DNA of 64,000 nucleotides from Photobacterium swingsii. GTDB taxonomy: Bacteria > Pseudomonadota > Gammaproteobacteria > Enterobacterales > Vibrionaceae. Both the position numbers and the translations under genes were made by a program. The stretch lies in NCBI RefSeq assembly GCF_024346715.1, contig NZ_AP024852.1, positions 1,860,001 to 1,924,000 on the forward strand, read 5' to 3'. A model generated the notes under the pieces. That model did no database searches, had not been told where the DNA came from, and saw only the letters and a list, made by a program, of their open reading frames with translations. This document shows positions 27,478-36,517 of this stretch, in pieces (position 1 is the stretch's first letter; each line of letters begins with the position of its first letter).

Positions 27478-29392
27478 TATTAGTAATGCGCAATTGGCGT
27501 ATGGTGATCACGCTTTATTGGATAAGGCGGAGTTTGTACTTCAGCCTAATGAGCGTGTGTGTTTAGTAGGCCGAAATGGTGCTGGTAAATCGACCTTTAT
27601 GAAAGTAGTAACTGGCGATGTACTGCTTGATGACGGTAGCATCCAGCGTCAGACTGAACTTAAAATCTCACGCTTAGAGCAAGATCCACCGCGTAATGCT
27701 GAAGGTAATGTTTTTGATTACGTTGCTGAAGGCTTGGCTGAAGTGGGTAACGTACTAAAAGAGTACCACCGCTTGTTGGATTTAATTTCGGTGGATCCAA
27801 GTGAGTCAAACTTAAATAAACTGACTCGCGCACAAGAGAAGATTGACCATGCTAACGCTTGGCAGTTTGATACCCAAATTGCAGCGGTACTAGAAAGCCT
27901 TCACCTAGACCCACATACCATGCTTTCAGACCTTTCTGGTGGTTGGCAGCGTAAAGCGGCACTTGCTCGTGCTTTGGTGTGTAACCCAGATATCTTGTTA
28001 CTTGATGAGCCAACCAACCACCTAGACGTAGCGACTATCGAGTGGCTTGAAGGTTTCTTGAAGAGCTTCCGTGGTTCTATCATCTTCATTTCGCATGACC
28101 GTGCATTTATCCGTTCAATGGCTACCCGTATTCTAGATCTCGATCGCGGTAAACTTGCATCTTTCCCAGGTGACTATGAGCTTTACCTTGAAAGTAAAGA
28201 AGAAATGCTTCGTGTTGAAGCGGAACAAAACGCTGAATTCGATAAAAAGTTAGCTCAAGAAGAGGTTTGGATTCGTCAGGGGGTTAAAGCGCGACGTACA
28301 CGTAATGAAGGCCGTGTTCGTGCACTGAAAGCATTGCGTGCAGAGCGTAGCGAACGTCGTGAAGTCGTTGGCAAAGCTGACATGAAACTTCAAGAGGCGA
28401 AACGCTCTGGTAAGATCGTATTTGAAGCCGAGAATATCTGTTACAGCTATGCTGACGCGCAGATCATCAAAGATTTCAGTTTTACCGTTATGCGTGGTGA
28501 CCGTATCGCACTGATCGGTCCAAACGGCTGTGGTAAAAGTACCTTGCTGAAAGTGATGTTGGAGCAGCTTAAGCCAACATCAGGTAAGTTCCACTGTGGT
28601 ACCAAGATTGATGCGGCATACTTTGACCAATACCGCGAAGTGCTAGACCCAGAAAAGACGGTTATGGACAACCTGGCTGATGGTAAGCAAGAAGTTACCG
28701 TTAATGGCGTAACACGTCATGCATTAGGCTACCTACAAGACTTCCTTTTCCATCCTCGTCGTGCGCGCACACCGGTTAAAGCACTATCTGGTGGTGAGAA
28801 AAACCGCCTGTTATTGGCGAAATTGTTCCTTAAACCTAATAATTTATTAATTCTCGATGAACCAACGAACGATCTAGATATCGAAACATTGGAACTTTTA
28901 GAAGAAATACTTGCCAATTATCAGGGTACTTTATTATTGGTGAGCCACGATCGTCAGTTTGTTGATAATACTGTGACCACGAGCTGGATTTTTGAAGGTA
29001 ATGGGGTTATCGATGAGTACGTAGGTGGTTATCATGATGCGCAAGAGCAACGTGCTAACTCACTAACAAATATTGCAAAAAAGCAGGCTGCTGAATACGA
29101 GCAGGCGAAGAAGAAACAAGAAAATAATAAGCCGCGTCAGGAAGAGCCTAAACGTACAGCGAAAAAGTTGTCGTATAAGCTTCAACATGAATTGAACAAC
29201 CTGCCGCAGAAACTAGAAGACTTGGAAAATGAAATTGCTGCTATTCAGGAACAAGTTAATGATCCTGCATTCTTCCAAGACGTAAAAAATGACACGGAAG
29301 CCACGTTAGCGCGTTTAGCAAAAGCGGAAGAAGAGCTTGAAAGTGCATTTGAACGTTGGGAAGAATTAGAAGCAATGCAGAAGGAATCCTAA
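27464..29392 (+). CDS. uup: ABC-F ATPase Uup
   Basis: A soluble ABC-F protein with two nucleotide-binding domains and no membrane part; it acts on ribosomes and affects transposon excision. 642 residues. Domain 1 has Walker A GRNGAGKST and signature LSGGWQRK; domain 2 has GPNGCGKST and LSGGEKNR, each with Walker B (LLLDEPTNHLD, LILDEPTNDLD). A charged linker joins them. The C-terminal 90 residues form the DNA-binding coiled coil typical of Uup. Overlaps the gene before it and the DUF3466 gene after it. Confidence 0.96.
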   Translation: MALINISNAQLAYGDHALLDKAEFVLQPNERVCLVGRNGAGKSTFMKVVTGDVLLDDGSIQRQTELKISRLEQDPPRNAEGNVFDYVAEGLAEVGNVLKEYHRLLDLISVDPSESNLNKLTRAQEKIDHANAWQFDTQIAAVLESLHLDPHTMLSDLSGGWQRKAALARALVCNPDILLLDEPTNHLDVATIEWLEGFLKSFRGSIIFISHDRAFIRSMATRILDLDRGKLASFPGDYELYLESKEEMLRVEAEQNAEFDKKLAQEEVWIRQGVKARRTRNEGRVRALKALRAERSERREVVGKADMKLQEAKRSGKIVFEAENICYSYADAQIIKDFSFTVMRGDRIALIGPNGCGKSTLLKVMLEQLKPTSGKFHCGTKIDAAYFDQYREVLDPEKTVMDNLADGKQEVTVNGVTRHALGYLQDFLFHPRRARTPVKALSGGEKNRLLLAKLFLKPNNLLILDEPTNDLDIETLELLEEILANYQGTLLLVSHDRQFVDNTVTTSWIFEGNGVIDEYVGGYHDAQEQRANSLTNIAKKQAAEYEQAKKKQENNKPRQEEPKRTAKKLSYKLQHELNNLPQKLEDLENEIAAIQEQVNDPAFFQDVKNDTEATLARLAKAEEELESAFERWEELEAMQKES

Positions 29393-31446
29393 TGCGACAA
29401 AATATGTTAAAGCTGTCTACACTGGCGATCCTTATCGCTGGTGTTACTAACGCTAATGCCGCTGTTTATAAGATAGTTGAAGTTGATGAAACTGGCTCAG
29501 GACTGAGTGCCATTGACTCAATTAACTATTACGGAAAAAACACATCAGGTCGCACAGAAACATATGCGCAAGCTATTCAGCAATCTAAAGATGGCGAAGA
29601 TTGTTTTGCCGGCACTTGTGCAGCAGATTACAAGACAGTAGGTGAAAGCCGCTTTGGTAACGCTGGCTTAGAATATCGAGATGAAGTGGCTTTTATCTAC
29701 GATAACCTGCAGGAAATAAATGATGTAAGTACGTTAGAGTCTTACTGTAAAAATAACCTTGGCTTTAATACCTGTGATACATGGGCTGAGAGCCGTTACT
29801 TTGGTACGGGCTTCAATACAGAAGATAACCACGATGGCAGTGGCTATGCAGGATTACTTCGTGAGCAGCAAGCCTTTAGACTCGGTTATACCCGTAATTC
29901 ATTTTTACTCGTGGAAGGTCAGCCTACACCAACATTTGCTGAAGACAGCGCTAAATATGATCAATCTATAACTGGCGCACTGGGTTCTATTCAATCTAAT
30001 TCAATGAACTCAGTACCTAATGGTATTGTGAATGATGCTGATGGTGGTACTGGAACTGATTATGTATACGGTGTCACTAGCGGCGCGTATTTTAAAAATG
30101 GTTCAGGTTACCCTCGACCGTTTACTAAGCGAGGTTTTATTCAAGACGAAGCTAGCTTGAAAGTTGCTCTAAACCCTGCAACAGATGCAACAAAGCTGGC
30201 TAAAGCTATGGGTACGACAACCGCGTGGGGCGCCATTAAGAACCCTAATAATACCAACTTGTTAGTTGTTGGTAGTGCATCATTCACTGAAAGTTACCTT
30301 GATGACAGTAATAGATTGCCATCATCAAGTGATTTGCGGATTAATGATGTCAAACAAAGCCTAAGCACAAGCAACCTGAATAATTGTTCAAAACAAGCTA
30401 ACGATGGTGACCTAAATGGTTTGTTTGGCACGTGGGAGTGTCAATTTACTGTTTTTGCTAATGATGCTTATCTGTGGAATGTAAACCCTGCAGATGGCAG
30501 TGCGACACCTATTCGCATAACGGCTCGTACTTTAGATGCACGTGATCCGGATGAAAAACGCCGCTCTTACCAAGCATCTGCTCGTGCGATTGAAAACGTT
30601 AATGACAAGCTAATGATTGTTGGTACAAGCACTGAGCGCGTTTCTAACGATTACTACGTTCAGCGTGCCGCTGTGTATACGCCTAAAACAACGTTAGATC
30701 TTAACGATATTAAAGCGGATCAATGGGATAAAAAACTGATTGGTCCTGAGTTTAAAGATGGTGATAAGCGTCAATACGCTTACAGTGTCGCAACTGATAT
30801 TAATACCAAAGATCAAGTGACGGGTGTTGCCAAACTGTATCGTTCTGAGTCTCGTACTTACACTGAACGTATGTTTATTTACGATAACACGAAAGGGTCA
30901 TACAAATTCTTAGATGCTGGGGTTAACCCAATCTTCTTTGATGGGTCTAATGGTTATGCAGCGGCAATTAATAACAATAATGTGGTTGTTGGTAAGCTCG
31001 ATTCAGAGAATGCGAATCAGGTAGATGGCCGTCAACGTCGCCAACGTGGCTTCCTGTATAATGCGGGTACTGATATTGCCGGATCACCATTAAAAGCTGG
31101 TGGCGCTTGGTTCCTTGATGATCTAACTAATGACGGTGTGACATCAGGTAATAAGGTCGCGAACAGTTACCGTATTGCTGAAATCTCTGACATTAATGAT
31201 GCCGGTGTGATGTCTGCAACAGCGCTGTATTGTGAGGGTGGTTACGATAAATTAACGCAGGAATCGACATGTAAGGGGGGTGAGAAGAACTCTGAGCGTG
31301 TTGTTGCGGTTAAGTTAGTACCTATTCAAAACGGTGATATCCAAACCCGTCCAGCTGAAGAAACAGAGATCAAACGTAACGGTGCCTCACTGGGTATGTT
31401 CGCTTTGACACTGTTAGGCTTCATTGGTTTCAGAAGACGTAAATAA
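29392..31446 (+). CDS. DUF3466 family exported protein with C-terminal sorting-type tail
   Basis: 684 residues from ATG 29392, which overlaps the uup stop (TAATG) and follows AAGGA. A signal peptide (MLKLSTLAILIAGVTNANAA) is followed by a large polar, Asn/Asp-rich domain and a C-terminal tripartite tail: a small-residue segment NGASLGMF, a hydrophobic helix ALTLLGFIGF and the basic end RRRK. This resembles GlyGly-CTERM or PEP-CTERM tails processed by rhombosortase-type enzymes. The DUF3466 family is characteristic of this locus in Vibrionaceae. Function unknown; surface location is an inference. Confidence 0.85.
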   Translation: MRQNMLKLSTLAILIAGVTNANAAVYKIVEVDETGSGLSAIDSINYYGKNTSGRTETYAQAIQQSKDGEDCFAGTCAADYKTVGESRFGNAGLEYRDEVAFIYDNLQEINDVSTLESYCKNNLGFNTCDTWAESRYFGTGFNTEDNHDGSGYAGLLREQQAFRLGYTRNSFLLVEGQPTPTFAEDSAKYDQSITGALGSIQSNSMNSVPNGIVNDADGGTGTDYVYGVTSGAYFKNGSGYPRPFTKRGFIQDEASLKVALNPATDATKLAKAMGTTTAWGAIKNPNNTNLLVVGSASFTESYLDDSNRLPSSSDLRINDVKQSLSTSNLNNCSKQANDGDLNGLFGTWECQFTVFANDAYLWNVNPADGSATPIRITARTLDARDPDEKRRSYQASARAIENVNDKLMIVGTSTERVSNDYYVQRAAVYTPKTTLDLNDIKADQWDKKLIGPEFKDGDKRQYAYSVATDINTKDQVTGVAKLYRSESRTYTERMFIYDNTKGSYKFLDAGVNPIFFDGSNGYAAAINNNNVVVGKLDSENANQVDGRQRRQRGFLYNAGTDIAGSPLKAGGAWFLDDLTNDGVTSGNKVANSYRIAEISDINDAGVMSATALYCEGGYDKLTQESTCKGGEKNSERVVAVKLVPIQNGDIQTRPAEETEIKRNGASLGMFALTLLGFIGFRRRK

Positions 31447-31474
31447 ATTTTCGTCAAGTTTGGTTAAAACTCAT

Positions 31475-31507
31475 ACAGGCTCACAAATTGTGAGCCTGTT
31501 TTGTTTT
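31475..31507 (+). terminator. Terminator of the rlmKL-uup-DUF3466 operon
   Basis: Perfect stem ACAGGCTCACAA/TTGTGAGCCTGT with T-rich tail. Confidence 0.9.
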
Positions 31508-31619
31508 TGGGGTTGATCATTATTCATAAATCACTCATCTTTATATCTGGAGTCACAAAAGCTCCATCATTATGAAACTGTAATGAAAGAAATAATAAGT
31601 AAGGAATGAGGACCGAAGT

Positions 31620-31793
31620 ATGAAGAGACAAAAGCGGGATCGTTTAGAACGCGCACAAGCTCGCGGTTATCAGGCAGCTTTGAATGGGCGTTCTAGTGAA
31701 GCGTGTCCATATCAGGCAACGGATGCCCGTACAAATTGGTTAGGCGGTTGGCGAGAAGCAAGAGGCGAAATACAGCAAGGTCTCTATAAATAA
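31620..31793 (+). CDS. rmf: Ribosome modulation factor
   Basis: 57 residues, MKRQKRDRLERAQARGYQAA, closely matching E. coli RMF (55 residues), with the conserved block GRS.E.CPYQ..D.R..WLGGWREAR. It binds 70S ribosomes in stationary phase and drives dimerisation to 100S particles. The context (upstream of fabA) agrees with E. coli. It lies about 170 bp after the DUF3466 gene with its own terminator, so it is a separate unit. Confidence 0.96.
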   Translation: MKRQKRDRLERAQARGYQAALNGRSSEACPYQATDARTNWLGGWREARGEIQQGLYK

Positions 31794-31816
31794 ATCCCCC
31801 TCAAAATACCTTATTT

Positions 31817-31841
31817 AGCCCCTTAGGAGAGGGGCTTTTTA
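31817..31841 (+). terminator. Terminator of rmf
   Basis: Stem AGCCCC/GGGGCT followed by five T. Confidence 0.88.
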
Positions 31842-31910
31842 ATGCCTGTCATACGCTACTTAAAGACGCTATAGTCTTGTTACGGCTGGTGGCCATTTTG
31901 TCCAAGCAAT

Positions 31911-31936
31911 AAAAAAGGCCGCATAAGCGACCTTTT
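31911..31936 (-). terminator. Terminator of fabA
   Basis: Leftward strand AAAAGGTCGC-TTAT-GCGGCCTTTTTT with a T-run. Confidence 0.85.
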
Positions 31937-31954
31937 GAAATGAGTTGAGTCAAA

Positions 31955-32473
31955 TTAGAAAGCGTTAGTATCTTTAAATAGACCCACTTTCAGATCTTTA
32001 GCAACGTAGATTTCTTTACCATCAACAAGCACTCGGCCATCGGCTACACCCATAATCAGTTTACGGTTGATAACACGCTTGAACTGAATATCGTAAGTCA
32101 CTTTCTTCGCTGTTGGCAGGATTTGACCAGTGAACTTCACTTCACCTACACCTAGTGCACGACCTTTACCTTCACCACCTGACCAGCCTAAGAAGAAACC
32201 AACAAGTTGCCACATAGCATCAAGGCCAAGACAACCCGGCATTACAGGGTCACCTTTAAAGTGACAATCAAAGAACCATAGACTTGGGTCAATATCTAGC
32301 TCAGCATGGATAAAACCTTTACCGTGCTCGCCACCTTCGCCAGTGATTTTAACAATTCGATCAATCATTAGCATGTTATCAGAGGGTAGACGCGGGAACT
32401 CAGGCCCGTGTAGCTCACCTTTACCACATGCAACTAGTTCTTCATATTCGTAAGATTGAGGGCGATTCATCAC
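31955..32473 (-). CDS. fabA: 3-hydroxydecanoyl-ACP dehydratase/isomerase
   Basis: Dehydrates 3-hydroxyacyl-ACP and isomerises trans-2- to cis-3-decenoyl-ACP, the branch point of unsaturated fatty acid synthesis. 172 residues from GTG 32473, the same as E. coli, placing the catalytic His71 and Asp85 ([16 protein letters not shown]) at E. coli numbers. An ATG follows immediately at 32470. AAGGAG lies 10-14 bp before the GTG. A near-perfect FabR-type palindrome sits in the promoter. Confidence 0.97.
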   Translation of the reverse strand: MMNRPQSYEYEELVACGKGELHGPEFPRLPSDNMLMIDRIVKITGEGGEHGKGFIHAELDIDPSLWFFDCHFKGDPVMPGCLGLDAMWQLVGFFLGWSGGEGKGRALGVGEVKFTGQILPTAKKVTYDIQFKRVINRKLIMGVADGRVLVDGKEIYVAKDLKVGLFKDTNAF

Positions 32474-32509
32474 TATTCGTTAGCTCCTTGAAAAGTATGG
32501 GAGCAATTT

Positions 32510-32527
32510 AGCGTACACGTGTAAGCT
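32510..32527 (-). promoter_or_regulatory. FabR-type operator in the fabA promoter
   Basis: AGCGTACACGTGTAAGCT matches the known FabR motif AGCGTACACGTGTTCGCT at 16 of 18 positions. With flanks it is a 24-bp palindrome (TTTAGC...GCTAAA) with one mispair. On the leftward strand it lies between TTGTTT and TAAATT spaced 17 bp, so binding would block the promoter. FabR represses fabA in E. coli. Confidence 0.8.
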
Positions 32528-32539
32528 AAACAACTCGGA

Positions 32540-34234
32540 TCAGTGCTGGACAAACCAGTTCTTAATTCGAGTTAACCAATTGACTTCATTAGAAAGATCG
32601 CCGTGATGGAAATGATCGATACGCTCAGCAATACGCGTCAGTAAGGTCTCAACTTCATCATCATCGCTTCTAAATGTTACACCTGTCAGTAAAGGTAAGG
32701 TTTCATCGACATTTTCAACTGGCCAAATATGGAAGCGTCCCGCTTTAATAGCTTCGACAACTTCGTCATTCAAGCATAGATTAACCAAGTTTGTTTTAGG
32801 TAAGATCACACCCTGGTTACCCGTTAGGCCACGGTGAACACAAACCTTATAGAAGCCTTCAATCTTTTCGTTAATGCCGCCAACAGCCTGTACGCGGCCA
32901 AATTGGTCAACTGCGCCAGTGACAGCTACTTGCTGATTGATTGGTTGGTTAGACAGTGCTGAAACTAGCGCACAAAGCTCGGCAAGTGATGCACTGTCAC
33001 CATCAACTTCACAGTATGATTGCTCAAATACAATAGAAGCTGAGTAGGGTAAAGGTTGATCGAGGTCTAATGCTGCGCTTACAAAGGCTTGCATGATCAT
33101 CATACCTTTAGCATGAATGTTACCTGCTAGGTCAACTTTACGCTCTACATCGGAAATATCACCGTCACCAAAGTGAACAACACAGGAGATACGCGCGGGT
33201 TCACCGTAAGACTGTGGGTGGCCTGGTACATCGACAACCGTTAAGCCATTAACCTGACCAACTTCCTCACCTTGAGAGATAATCACCACCATGCCATGGT
33301 GTATGTCTTCAATGGCACGCTCAGGTAAGTAAGATTCACGAAATTCTTTGGCTTTTAATGATGCTGCAAGATGCTCTGCTGTAATCGCTAGGCCTTTAGA
33401 CTCTAACGCAGCCTCAGATAAAATACCTTGGTGCCAAATAGGACAAAGAGGAACACGATTCTTATCTTCAGCATAACGAGCGCCTGTACGTAGCAGCAAC
33501 TCTATCGCTTTGGAGTCGGCGAGGTGCGGTAAGCCAGCATGATCACAAACTGATTTCACGTAGCTTAAGTAATCCGGCATCGTCTCTTTAGATAGCACGA
33601 GATCTTGTTCAAATTCACTATACATAGAGAAGCCGCTACTTAAATCAGGCTCAGCCCCGTCTAACTCAGCCATTAAGTAACGATCGCCCATTATTACAAG
33701 CTTCACATTTAGCTTTTCGGCAGGTGGCACACTGTATAGTGTCTTATTTGATGCGGGTTGCCAGTCTAACTCACCATTCATTAGTACGCTTTTTAAGCGT
33801 GGCCACAGTGAAGGGTTTGCTAAAATGCTTGTTACTGATAGGACTAGGTAACCACCATTTGCTTGATGGAGTAGACCGTGTTTGATTTGCTGTTTAGTTA
33901 TCGCGCTGTCTTCAACGGGGGGATAAACCGCGCCAAAGAGCGTCATTTCAGTAACGTTTTCGCCTGCAATGATAATACTTGTATCAGTTTTATTGAGTTC
34001 AGCGTCAGATTGAGCTAATAATTCAATAACATAATCGCGATAAATTTTGTTATCAGGCGCAATAACACGCAATACTCTAGGTTGGTAAGGTATTGCGGTA
34101 AACCGGCGTACGGCATCCACAAGTCGGTCTTGAAGGAGACCCGTAGTAGCAGATGGAATCGTATTGAACTGATCCATAATTTCAGCGTATTGTGTGTAAT
34201 CAGGGATCATGGTACGCCAAGTTTCTTGATGCAT
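32540..34234 (-). CDS. Lon-like protease LonH (YcbZ family)
   Basis: ATP-dependent-protease-like protein, 564 residues from ATG 34234. This start (MHQETWRTMIPD) fits the E. coli YcbZ N-terminus; upstream frame to 34297 adds an unlikely 21 residues. The C-terminal Lon peptidase domain is intact: Ser414 in GDSASLAEL and Lys457 in GGINEKIEG form the Ser-Lys dyad. The central region is a degenerate AAA+ module without a clear Walker A. It lies head to head with matP, as in E. coli. Substrates unknown. Confidence 0.92.
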   Translation of the reverse strand: MHQETWRTMIPDYTQYAEIMDQFNTIPSATTGLLQDRLVDAVRRFTAIPYQPRVLRVIAPDNKIYRDYVIELLAQSDAELNKTDTSIIIAGENVTEMTLFGAVYPPVEDSAITKQQIKHGLLHQANGGYLVLSVTSILANPSLWPRLKSVLMNGELDWQPASNKTLYSVPPAEKLNVKLVIMGDRYLMAELDGAEPDLSSGFSMYSEFEQDLVLSKETMPDYLSYVKSVCDHAGLPHLADSKAIELLLRTGARYAEDKNRVPLCPIWHQGILSEAALESKGLAITAEHLAASLKAKEFRESYLPERAIEDIHHGMVVIISQGEEVGQVNGLTVVDVPGHPQSYGEPARISCVVHFGDGDISDVERKVDLAGNIHAKGMMIMQAFVSAALDLDQPLPYSASIVFEQSYCEVDGDSASLAELCALVSALSNQPINQQVAVTGAVDQFGRVQAVGGINEKIEGFYKVCVHRGLTGNQGVILPKTNLVNLCLNDEVVEAIKAGRFHIWPVENVDETLPLLTGVTFRSDDDEVETLLTRIAERIDHFHHGDLSNEVNWLTRIKNWFVQH

Positions 34235-34375
34235 AAGCTTGTGCTTTCTTTCGTTACTGTGAAAAGGACAGCAGTATAAAGGAATCAGTGGCTTCATAAT
34301 AGCTATAACGGCGATGATATTCGCGAAAACAAATAGTTAAACATCATCTTGCGATTGAGCTTTAACTTGCTTACA

Positions 34376-34388
34376 GTTACACTGTCAC
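34376..34388. other. matS-like site in the matP promoter region
   Basis: GTTACACTGTCAC has one mismatch (third base) to matS and lies 37 bp before the matP ATG, in the gap to lonH. It suggests that MatP might bind its own promoter region. Inference. Confidence 0.5.
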
Positions 34389-34424
34389 AGGTTAAGTGTA
34401 GACTTCTGAGAATCTCTTTACATT

Positions 34425-34889
34425 ATGAAATATCAACAACTTGAAAATCTTGAAGCTGGTTGGAAATGGACGTACCTAGTTAAAAAATGGAAAGAAGGTG
34501 AGACAATCACTTCGTATGTTGATACCAGTGAAGATGAAGAAGCGGTTCAACAACTCCTAGCGCTAGAACACGAACCGACCAAAGTTATCGCTTGGATATC
34601 TAAGCATATGTCGGCTGAGCTTGATAAGAAGCTAAAGCAAGCGATCCGAGCTAAACGCAAACGCCATTTTAATGCTGAACAAGTGCACACACGTAAAAAG
34701 TCGATTGATCTTGACTACCGTGTGTGGGAAAAGCTTGCAGAGAAATCACAAGAGCTTGATTGTACCTTGTCTGACGCTATTGAATACCTTATCAGTGAAA
34801 GTAATCGATCTGAAACGGCAACGCGTAAAGTGTCTGATATAAAAAATGAATTATCAGAGCTATTAGATTTTGACCTCAACGAAAGCTAA
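34425..34889 (+). CDS. matP: Macrodomain Ter protein MatP
   Basis: Binds matS sites, compacts the terminus macrodomain and delays separation of sister termini through ZapB/divisome contacts. 154 residues; strong match to E. coli MatP in MKYQQLENLE.GWKW.YLVKK, the basic block RAKRKRHFNAEQVHTRKKS (about 75-93) and the ribbon-helix-helix region SIDLDYRVWEKLAEKS. The C-terminal coiled coil for tetramerisation (about 130-154) is present. The neighbour lonH agrees. The window contains its target sites. Confidence 0.97.
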   Translation: MKYQQLENLEAGWKWTYLVKKWKEGETITSYVDTSEDEEAVQQLLALEHEPTKVIAWISKHMSAELDKKLKQAIRAKRKRHFNAEQVHTRKKSIDLDYRVWEKLAEKSQELDCTLSDAIEYLISESNRSETATRKVSDIKNELSELLDFDLNES

Positions 34890-34990
34890 TTCGCATTTTT
34901 ACTCGTTAAGCGCTTTTATATCAAGATCAAGTAATAGGGCGCTTTGAGTGGTTATACTGAATCTTGAGCATATTTTTACGGGGAGAGCAT

Positions 34991-35296
34991 ATGGAGTATG
35001 TTGTTGTTCTAGCCATTGTTGTGGCTGTTTTTGTTTTCTGGGATCGTCCTGTTATGGTGCTCCAGTTTGAAGATGGTGAGTTAACTAAATCTAAGGGTAA
35101 CATCCCTAATGGCTTTTTAATGGGCTGCAAAGACATTGCGCACAAACAGCCGTTTTCTGGAAAAGTTAAAGTCTATAAAACCCGTTTTACGACTAAATTG
35201 GTGTTTTCTAAAACCATCCCATCGAAGGTAAAGCAACGTATTCACAACGTTTTTCCACATACCGGCGGCAGTAAAAAGCACGGTCGCCGTGCATAA
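34991..35296 (+). CDS. DUF3634 family small membrane protein
   Basis: 101 residues from ATG 34991, chosen because GGGGAG lies 6-11 bp upstream. One N-terminal membrane segment (MEYVVVLAIVVAVFVFW) is followed by a basic cytoplasmic domain with FEDGELTKSKGNIPNGF and the lysine/arginine-rich end GGSKKHGRRA. DUF3634 proteins beside matP are typical of vibrios. Function unknown. Confidence 0.85.
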   Translation: MEYVVVLAIVVAVFVFWDRPVMVLQFEDGELTKSKGNIPNGFLMGCKDIAHKQPFSGKVKVYKTRFTTKLVFSKTIPSKVKQRIHNVFPHTGGSKKHGRRA

Positions 35297-35318
35297 GTAA
35301 AATAGAAATTAAAATGTA

Positions 35319-35346
35319 GAAAGGCTTCCAATTCGGAAGCCTTTTT
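35319..35346. terminator. Bidirectional terminator between convergent small genes
   Basis: AAAGGCTTCC-AATTC-GGAAGCCTTTTT; serves the DUF3634 gene and the leftward 81-residue gene. Confidence 0.88.
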
Positions 35347-35591
35347 CATTTGATACTATTTGCTAACGCATTGTGGTGGTGTAAGTAATTAGAAACCACT
35401 TCTTTGAGTTTTAGTAGCTCATCTTTTGTTTGTTGGTGCGCTGCTTGTTCTTCTTTTAGTTGATTTCCAAGTTCGACAGCCATATAGCCACCTTTAATTA
35501 ATGCTTTGGTGGTGACCTTGTTATTAGTCAGTTGCTTTAGGTCTTCAATCATGTAGTAGTGTTTATCTACATTTCTTATTGTTATAGCCAT
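35346..35591 (-). CDS. Small protein, possible ribbon-helix-helix plus coiled coil
   Basis: 81 residues. The N-terminus AITIRNVDKHYYMIEDLKQLTNNKVTTKALIKGGYMAVEL has the strand-helix-helix pattern of ribbon-helix-helix DNA-binding proteins, followed by a heptad-like helix rich in Glu, Gln and Leu. A possible ribosome site (GGGAG) precedes the ATG. There is no toxin gene beside it, so an antitoxin role is not supported. Function not recognised. Confidence 0.65.
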   Translation of the reverse strand: MAITIRNVDKHYYMIEDLKQLTNNKVTTKALIKGGYMAVELGNQLKEEQAAHQQTKDELLKLKEVVSNYLHHHNALANSIK

Positions 35592-35805
35592 ATAAAACTC
35601 CCAAAAGAAGCATTTTACCTAACAACATTAACGAATTCTATGAAATGATAGCAAATCTCGTATACTTCCCTAATGGAGGCTATGTTGTTTTGCTATCAAA
35701 ACCCTAATGCACTATAACTATTGCTGGTGCGTTTTATTAATATTATTGTAACTTTGACTTTAAATTAATACACTAAGCAAAATTTAACTTTTACTCGCTC
35801 ATCAA

Positions 35806-36516
35806 ATGGAACTGAAAAAATATATTTCTAGCAAGGAAAAAGAGAAGCAAATACCAGGTGCTCAAGGTGCGTTGCTCATTAAAAGTAGTAGTGTTGTAAC
35901 CATCAGTATCAAAACACCACTTGGTCGTATTTTTCGGTGTGAGACCGCATTTATTGGTACAAACAGCCACGATTACTTACTTTTTGAAATGCCCGCTATT
36001 TCAAAAAAAGAAATTGAGATGTATCTGCTAGAAGGTTTCAATATTTCAATCAAAGCAATTTCAGATCGAGGTGAAGGGGCCGTTGTTCGATTTACGAGTA
36101 AAATTGAACACCTCATTCTTAAACCGATTGGTTTGCTGGTCATCAATATGCCGCATTCCATGGTGCTAACACCTTTACGCAGTGAACCTCGCTTTGAAGT
36201 TAATCTTCAAGGTAAGGCTGTGTTACCAGAGCGTCAATTACAAGTTGAACTGCAAGACTTGTCCCATAAAGGCTGCTGTTTCCAACACAGCATTCATGGG
36301 CCCGAAATTAGCCTAAATCAGAAAATCGACCTTTTTATCATGAACCCAACATTAAAAACATATTTTCAATTATCGGGTTCAGTGAAGAGCATCAATCGTA
36401 TTGGTGTGTTTTGTCAGTATGGTGTTATGTTTGATCAACAAGGCCGTAGTAACACTAAGCTACTTCTCAAGCAGCTTGTTTTCGACGGCACTGGGCTTTC
36501 ATTTAAAAAGTCATAG
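35806..36516 (+). CDS. PilZ-domain cyclic di-GMP effector, YcgR-like
   Basis: 236 residues. The N-terminal half (about 15-115) resembles the YcgR-type flagellar brake domain. The C-terminal PilZ domain has RSEPR (Arg125 and Arg129, the RxxxR c-di-GMP loop) and DLSHKG (Asp151, Ser153, Gly156), so binding is expected. Such proteins link c-di-GMP to motility or adhesion. It converges 1 bp from a single-domain response regulator on the other strand. Confidence 0.88.
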   Translation: MELKKYISSKEKEKQIPGAQGALLIKSSSVVTISIKTPLGRIFRCETAFIGTNSHDYLLFEMPAISKKEIEMYLLEGFNISIKAISDRGEGAVVRFTSKIEHLILKPIGLLVINMPHSMVLTPLRSEPRFEVNLQGKAVLPERQLQVELQDLSHKGCCFQHSIHGPEISLNQKIDLFIMNPTLKTYFQLSGSVKSINRIGVFCQYGVMFDQQGRSNTKLLLKQLVFDGTGLSFKKS

Positions 36517-36517
36517 G

